A stretch of DNA of 23,717 bases, from positions 1-23,717 of the IMG/VR virus record IMGVR_UViG_3300042517_001013; one strand, given 5' to 3'. Source of the DNA: a virus. Numbering within the stretch: the first letter of the stretch is position 1; every line of letters begins with the position of its first letter. The position numbers and the translations under genes are program-made. Under the pieces are notes generated by a model. That model was not told the DNA's origin. It searched no databases and saw only the letters and a list, made by a program, of their open reading frames with translations. Of this stretch, positions 19,847 to 23,717 are shown one piece after another.

Positions 19847-20543
19847 ATGAACCGTAATACAACTCCTGTTCTTCATCATAATCCGGGGTATTTTTGTGTA
19901 CCAACGGATGTTGAATGGTGTTTTTGTATTGTTGTTCAATAATAGGGAGAGGTTTATCTCTTAGTTGATTTTGCGCATAATGCATTGACTTCGCTGGATC
20001 AAACTCAACGCAAAATGGGTGGATAGTTTTAGGTGGAAAAGTGCGATTCCAACTTGAGACTAGATGGAGAGGGTTGAGACAGGCTTTGTTTTTGCATGTG
20101 CGTGTCACAAACATCTTGCCGACATCACCCCAGGCGCATTGGTAAATCGCTTTGTGGACACTGATGTTGTCATTAGTCTTGTCGTTATACAACGTGCGGT
20201 ACGAAGGGAATCGTATGCGTTTGCCTCCTAACCAGGGGACCTCCCAACACTCATCCCACTCACCAACAGCGATCTGGTTCCAGAGACCCAATAGTCTGGC
20301 TTTGTAATTCTTGTTGAGATAGTTAATGTCAAAACCACAGGCATTGCCTTGGATCTTGCGCACACATTCATAGCACCACTGCTGTTCTTTATGGCGTATG
20401 CGATGGCCGTGGACGCAGTAGTAACCACGATAAAAACCGTGTGATGCCAATTCATCAGCATCCATTTCATTGATGTCAGGAATGTACGGAACAATAGAAA
20501 TTGATTTGGCAGCGTTGATGAGTTGCTTGGTGATGTCAGCCAT
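19803..20543 (-). CDS. HNH-type zinc-binding nuclease candidate, 246 aa
   Basis: With ATG 20543 (GAGG six bases upstream) the protein is 246 aa. Residues ~40-65 (YYCVHGHRIRHKEQQWCYECVRK) carry a C-H-H-C-C set that may bind zinc. The segment ISVHKAIYQCAWGDV, then TRTCKNKACLNPLHLV, is the HNH pattern of phage nucleases in which C-x4-C(L/V)NPxHL forms the metal-binding end. The remainder of the C-terminus is charged with no clear fold. It overlaps the next HNH gene upstream by eight bases and the 305-aa gene downstream by 44, so it is part of the chain. Role (homing or other DNA cleavage) is inferred. Confidence 0.6.
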   Translation of the reverse strand: MADITKQLINAAKSISIVPYIPDINEMDADELASHGFYRGYYCVHGHRIRHKEQQWCYECVRKIQGNACGFDINYLNKNYKARLLGLWNQIAVGEWDECWEVPWLGGKRIRFPSYRTLYNDKTNDNISVHKAIYQCAWGDVGKMFVTRTCKNKACLNPLHLVSSWNRTFPPKTIHPFCVEFDPAKSMHYAQNQLRDKPLPIIEQQYKNTIQHPLVHKNTPDYDEEQELYYGSYVQEFGKSTTKNSE

Positions 20544-20946
20544 GTTGAGCCTCAGTTGGGTTTTTGGAAACAAAGGAGTAGTTGGTGTATGGATCTCTGA
20601 AAACAAGGTTGCCTTCTTCATTCCTGACACGGCGACGGTACTTTGGTGCAGGAAGTGTTCTGCGTTGATACAGGGTCAGCTTTAGGCGGTTGTCACGAGC
20701 GTTGTTGTCCTTGTCGTGTAGTACGTCTGCATTCTCCGGATTTGTACCAGTACGCAAGTAGTACACCACTCGATGCGCTGGATATTTTGTACCCAGCAAG
20801 GAGATGGTATAGAACCTGCCGTCAGGGCGAAGTACCCCAGCTTGATCACCGGGTTCATGAAGGCGGCCGGCTGTCTTCCACTTGAGACCGGAAAGGTAGT
20901 CAGAGGTGAGTTCTAGGTGCTCTTGTAGCCACCACAGGGGCGGCAT
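20536..20946 (-). CDS. HNH endonuclease (HNH_3 type), 136 aa
   Basis: With ATG 20946 the protein is 136 aa. The core TISLLGTKYPAHRVVYYLRTG, then ADVLHDKDNNARDNRLKLTLYQ matches HNH_3 homing nucleases, where the H of YPAHRVVYYL, the H-D pair and N-R-L-K-L positions form the site. An N-terminal DYLSGLKWKTAGRLHEPGDQAG block is usual before it. The C-terminus is basic (LPAPKYRRRVRN). It is the first gene after the long non-coding region and has a -10-like box at 20996. An ATG at 20991 would add 15 residues that do not look conserved. Confidence 0.75.
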   Translation of the reverse strand: MPPLWWLQEHLELTSDYLSGLKWKTAGRLHEPGDQAGVLRPDGRFYTISLLGTKYPAHRVVYYLRTGTNPENADVLHDKDNNARDNRLKLTLYQRRTLPAPKYRRRVRNEEGNLVFRDPYTNYSFVSKNPTEAQHG

Positions 20947-20995
20947 TTCGTGATAAGTGCGTGCCACTAGGGATAGAGAGGTGCTGAACAAGGAG

Positions 20996-21001
20996 AGTAT
21001 A
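20996..21001 (-). promoter_or_regulatory. -10-like box TATACT on the minus strand
   Basis: TATACT (complement of 20996-21001) lies 49 bases upstream of ATG 20946. It probably drives the HNH, HNH-like, structural and tiny-ORF chain to 18059. A small perfect hairpin CAGGT-AGAA-ACCTG sits at 21012-21025, where a -35 or operator would be. Confidence 0.4.
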
Positions 21002-21073
21002 CACCGTTACCCAGGTAGAAACCTGTAGTGGCGGGGTATTTAAAGGTGTCTACATACTTATTTACTATATTAG

Positions 21074-21193
21074 AGTCGTGAGCTGTTTTTCTTGAAAAGT
21101 GTCTCACTTCTTAGTTTTGTCTCATTTGCGTCTCACTTAATACTGAGAGCCATTCTCATTAGAGACACTTTCCGACAAAAACTGCTCACGACT
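21074..21193. repeat. 120-base imperfect palindrome with GTCTCA cluster
   Basis: Left arm 21074-21105 and right arm 21162-21193 are inverted copies matching at 28 of 32 positions. The outer ten (AGTCGTGAGC) and inner ten (AAAGTGTCTC) bases are perfect. The 56-base centre holds direct GTCTCA copies at 21101 (arm edge), 21119 and 21130, TGAGA at 21144, TCTCA at 21154 and GAGAC at 21162. An AT-rich stretch (TACTTATTTACTATATTA, 21054-21072) lies outside the left arm. The whole element lies between a terminator (21277-21304) and a promoter-like box (20996), so it probably acts as DNA. Candidates are a replication origin, a multi-site operator or a packaging site. Nothing else coding is seen in 20947-21323. 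Confidence 0.75.
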
Positions 21194-21276
21194 TCCTTAT
21201 GGTAAATACGGGGGTAGTCTCCCTTACGCAAGACGGTTGACTCCTTCACTTGCCGCGCATACCTTCTTGTGGACAC

Positions 21277-21304
21277 AAAAAAAGCCCCTGCTAGATGCAG
21301 AGGC
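21277..21304 (-). terminator. Rho-independent terminator of the glycosyltransferase gene
   Basis: On the minus strand GCCTCTGC pairs with GCAGGGGC (one G-U pair) around ATCTA and is followed by seven T's (complement of AAAAAAA at 21277-21283). It lies 20 bases after the stop codon. Confidence 0.85.
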
Positions 21305-21323
21305 CTGGTCCCCTTGGACCTGA

Positions 21324-22601
21324 TTAGCTTACAGCGGCTGCCATCTCTTTCCGCAGAGTCCGGCTTTTCTTTCGTTTCCGTGGCTTCTCACTGATCTCAA
21401 CCGGGACTGAATGATCAACCTGGTTCATGACATCCTCAAAGATGCCGCCAAATTGAGACGCAACTGTGTCCCATGAGAACTGTGTATCCATTACGCGTTG
21501 CCGGCAGCGTGTACCAACCCATTCACGAATACCTTTGTCTTGGTACAGGTACTCCAAGATCTCAGCAAGGTGGTCAGAGGACGGGCATGGCATTTCACGT
21601 GCGTAGTTGGTGTCCACATCGATGTGGTCACAACGGATCAGTTCGCCATAGCCCTCAAAAATCTCTTTGCATGACGTATGGTCAGGCACTACCTGCGGCA
21701 CATTACAGGCAGCGTGTTCAAAGTTGACAAGACCCCAGCCCTCACCTTTGCAGGTGTTAACGCCCACGTCACACGCGTTGTAGATGGTGTTAAGCATCTC
21801 CACCGATACGTTCGGCGGGCCATCCGTCTGCGTCGTCATGATGATGCGTCCGTTGGGATCAAGACCCACCCGCGACATCTCCCTGGCAAATACGCCCATC
21901 AGATCCCAGCCCTGGTCCTTCAGGCCCATGTGGAGGTAGAGCTGTGCTTCTGGCTTATTAACGGCAAACTTGGCAAAGGCTTTGATCGTAATGTCTTGCC
22001 GTTTGCGGAACTGATTCCTGTTCCCATTGAAGACGATGAACAGATCTTCTTTGAGTCCAAGCTTGCGACGGCATTCATTCCGGTCCTGAGGGTAGAACTG
22101 CCCTGGTGTTACACCATGGGGAATGACAGCGATGGGTTTGTTGATGCCACCCTTCACAAATTCGTGCGCACCAAATTCTGTGTAAGAAACAATGGCATCC
22201 CAATCATTGGCTGTTTCATTCAGGCAACCAATCCAGCCATACGAATCCATGGGGGCATACCCCACAAACTTAAACTTTCCTTGCTTATGCAGGTCTTGGA
22301 TCTGACGGTACTGCTCATTGATGATCCACATGTCATTGATCGTGAAAACAATGTCCGGCTCTTCACGTTCAACGATCTCCCTGATGCGTTGCTCACCGAA
22401 TGGTGCAGTCTGAAATCGATTGGATGAAGGATAAATCTTGAAGTCCTTCTGCTGCTCACATGGGTCACCCCACCAGTTGTGACCAAGAACAACAATATCA
22501 AAGTCGTCTTTCAAACGATAGATGACGTTTTCAGTTACACGTGCAAAGCCAGTCATGGCGACGATATCGCCACACCACAACACTTTAGTTTTCTTTGTCA
22601 A
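21324..22601 (-). CDS. Glycosyltransferase family 4 protein, 425 aa
   Basis: A GT-B glycosyltransferase of the GT4 type. The N-terminal domain starts KVLWCGDIVAMTGFARVTENV, with a Gly-rich acceptor loop. The C-terminal domain has FIVFNGNRNQFRKRQDI (189-204), which supplies donor-phosphate contacts. GEGWGLVNFEHAACNVPQVV holds E287 and E295, the E-x7-E pair that binds the sugar nucleotide. The last 20 residues are very basic (EKPRKRKKSRTLRKEM). The donor and acceptor are unknown; in phages such enzymes may glycosylate DNA, virion proteins or host surface sugars. The start is TTG at 22601, as no ATG exists before the conserved start and a stop lies eight codons upstream. It is transcribed alone, divergent from the next gene, and ends at a strong terminator. 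Confidence 0.8.
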   Translation of the reverse strand: MTKKTKVLWCGDIVAMTGFARVTENVIYRLKDDFDIVVLGHNWWGDPCEQQKDFKIYPSSNRFQTAPFGEQRIREIVEREEPDIVFTINDMWIINEQYRQIQDLHKQGKFKFVGYAPMDSYGWIGCLNETANDWDAIVSYTEFGAHEFVKGGINKPIAVIPHGVTPGQFYPQDRNECRRKLGLKEDLFIVFNGNRNQFRKRQDITIKAFAKFAVNKPEAQLYLHMGLKDQGWDLMGVFAREMSRVGLDPNGRIIMTTQTDGPPNVSVEMLNTIYNACDVGVNTCKGEGWGLVNFEHAACNVPQVVPDHTSCKEIFEGYGELIRCDHIDVDTNYAREMPCPSSDHLAEILEYLYQDKGIREWVGTRCRQRVMDTQFSWDTVASQFGGIFEDVMNQVDHSVPVEISEKPRKRKKSRTLRKEMAAAVS

Positions 22602-22671
22602 GGCAATCGAGTTACTCTCGCTTTACTATACCGAAAATTAAAGGAACGTAGACTAGTAAAAAACAAGTGAT

Positions 22672-23565
22672 ATGAACCAGGCTGCTCTTGCTGGTAAATT
22701 TATGCAGCTTCAACAAAATGAACTGTTTAATGAATTTCAAGAAGGAGTAATGACAGGCGTGCCAGCCGGTCTAAGTCTCCTTGGCACTGACAATACGTTG
22801 CCTCAGGTTGCTTTACAGACTTTAGGCGCTGTCGCAGGTGGCTTTGGTATTGGCATGTTAGGCAAGTCAATAGGAGCAGGAATTGGAAAACGTCTTCACC
22901 CTCAGGCTTTAAAAGATCAACAAGGCCTTGCAGCAGCTTTTGGCAGGGCAGCAGGACAAAAAACCTTAACACAGGGCGGCGCAGAAACTTTGCGTTATAC
23001 AAAAGGTCAAATTAAACAAGAACTTAAACAGCAAACATCTGCGCAACTTTTAAATGAAGCTTTGCAAAACCCTCAAGCATTTGCGGGTAAATATGGCGTT
23101 GATGCGGAAACATTTAAGAAGTATCACACAGTTGCTGGTGCTGCTGGTCAAGCACGTGCAGGATTAGAGACTATTGAAAACATGTCGCCCGAGCAACGCA
23201 AACAAATGAGCAACGTTGCGCAACAATTAATGAATCAAGGCTTTAATCAAGTTGAAAACTTAATCAATACGCAAGCCGCAGCCACTATGGACAACAACAT
23301 CATGAAAATGGCAATGCTTCAGAAAGGTAAAACAGTCCCTGGCACCGATATGGACATCGGTGAAACATTTGAAACTCTTTTGAAAAATGCAAAACCAATA
23401 ACAGGCGAGCATATTGGGCGTGCAGTAGGTCGCTTTATTGGTGATGAAGTGGGTGTAGTAACTGGCATTGGTTTAACAGGAGCATTAACAGGAGCTCTTG
23501 GAATGAAAACAGAAAAAGATAAAAAAATTGAGGAGCTAGAGAGCCAGTTGAGTCGGGGTTATTGA
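22672..23565 (+). CDS. Probable internal virion or ejection-type protein, 297 aa
   Basis: A 297-aa protein of Gln-rich helices and hydrophobic Gly-rich stretches. The stretch [27 protein letters not shown] (about 49-75) has the flexible, glycine-zipper look of membrane-active phage ejection proteins, as does [22 protein letters not shown] near the C-terminus. Between them are Gln/Ala-rich helices (EELKQQ-type, [18 protein letters not shown]) and a coiled-coil-like C-terminal end ([13 protein letters not shown]). There is no enzyme motif. Start is ATG 22672, with a TAGACT box at 22649-22654. The 3' end overlaps the convergent speD by 30 bases. Function is inferred from composition and phage context only. 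Confidence 0.55.
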   Translation: MNQAALAGKFMQLQQNELFNEFQEGVMTGVPAGLSLLGTDNTLPQVALQTLGAVAGGFGIGMLGKSIGAGIGKRLHPQALKDQQGLAAAFGRAAGQKTLTQGGAETLRYTKGQIKQELKQQTSAQLLNEALQNPQAFAGKYGVDAETFKKYHTVAGAAGQARAGLETIENMSPEQRKQMSNVAQQLMNQGFNQVENLINTQAAATMDNNIMKMAMLQKGKTVPGTDMDIGETFETLLKNAKPITGEHIGRAVGRFIGDEVGVVTGIGLTGALTGALGMKTEKDKKIEELESQLSRGY

Positions 23566-23717
23566 CCGTACCAACTCTTTCTCTTCCGCTGTTTTTGCTT
23601 TGAGTTTTGCTTTCAAAAACTCAGCCGCTCGATGCGTCTGCGTTGTATCACCACAGGTGTAAAGATCGATAGCGCAATAGCCAATCTCTGGCCACGTATG
23701 GATTGATGCGTGCGATT
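23536..23717 (-). CDS. speD: S-adenosylmethionine decarboxylase (partial, C-terminal part)
   Basis: The frame enters at the right edge and reads [30 protein letters not shown] and further to ALTQ-type end TPTQLAL (TAG at 23536-23538). This is the highly conserved centre and C-terminus of prokaryotic AdoMet decarboxylase. Its Ser in SHxSIHTWPE becomes the pyruvoyl cofactor by self-cleavage. The H of IHTWPE and the C of YTCGD are the other catalytic residues. The enzyme makes decarboxylated AdoMet for spermidine synthesis and is a known auxiliary metabolic gene of cyanophages. About half of the protein (the beta chain and first residues) lies outside the window. The 3' end overlaps the facing virion-type gene by 30 bases. 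Confidence 0.88.
   Translation of the reverse strand, partial: SHASIHTWPEIGYCAIDLYTCGDTTQTHRAAEFLKAKLKAKTAEEKELVRSITPTQLAL

Noticed and set aside
21060-21200. CRISPR array or tRNA in the non-coding gap
   Set aside because: GTCTCA sites are too short and unevenly spaced for CRISPR, and no cloverleaf or anticodon stem can be drawn.
21473-22427. A 249-aa and an 84-aa + frame inside the glycosyltransferase gene
   Set aside because: GT4 signatures are complete on the minus strand; the + frames have no motif and no start context.

Overview
The window is best read as part of a tailed double-stranded DNA phage (or prophage) of a cyanobacterium, probably a Synechococcus/Cyanobium-type host. Three things support this. 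There are virion and tail-fibre genes plus two separate peptidoglycan hydrolases. There are host-directed metabolic genes: an NblA-like phycobilisome-degradation factor, a dCTP deaminase, and the C-terminal part of S-adenosylmethionine decarboxylase cut off by the right edge. There are also many tiny, tightly packed ORFs of kinds recurrent in cyanophages. No rRNA, tRNA, CRISPR array, IS element, integrase, portal, terminase or polymerase gene was seen, so lifestyle and exact lineage cannot be set from this stretch.

Layout. 1-3108: tail end of an upstream gene, an inserted HNH endonuclease on the minus strand, then two structural-type proteins (263 and 516 aa). 3107-3372: a minus-strand helix-turn-helix gene with its own terminator. 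3509-7547 (+): HNH endonuclease, a 740-aa probable virion protein, two small basic proteins, a GH24 lysozyme and the NblA-like gene. 7535-11007 (mostly -): DUF3310 protein overlapping a second frame, dCTP deaminase, a degenerate Dam-like methyltransferase and an overlapping run of three regulatory or unknown genes; one small + gene (8211-8537) sits among them. 11050-17895 (+): a membrane protein, two adjacent repeat-rich tail fibres, several tiny ORFs each behind its own -10-like box, and a two-domain glucosaminidase/M15 endolysin. 18059-20946 (-): a chain of tiny ORFs, a probable structural protein and two HNH-type genes, most coupled by 1-8 base overlaps. 20947-21323: the only long non-coding gap, holding a 120-base imperfect palindrome with a cluster of GTCTCA motifs. 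21324-23717: a GT4 glycosyltransferase (-), a glycine-rich virion-type protein (+) and partial speD (-).

How the parts work together (inference). The lytic module has two enzymes, GH24 and glucosaminidase plus peptidase. The fibre pair gives host recognition. dCTP deaminase, NblA-like and SpeD would redirect host nucleotide pools, phycobilisome amino acids and polyamines. Gene starts on the + strand are repeatedly preceded, 14-29 bases upstream, by a TTAGAAT/TAAAAT-like box, suggesting many short transcripts from one promoter class. At least four HNH-type endonuclease genes are scattered among the structural genes.
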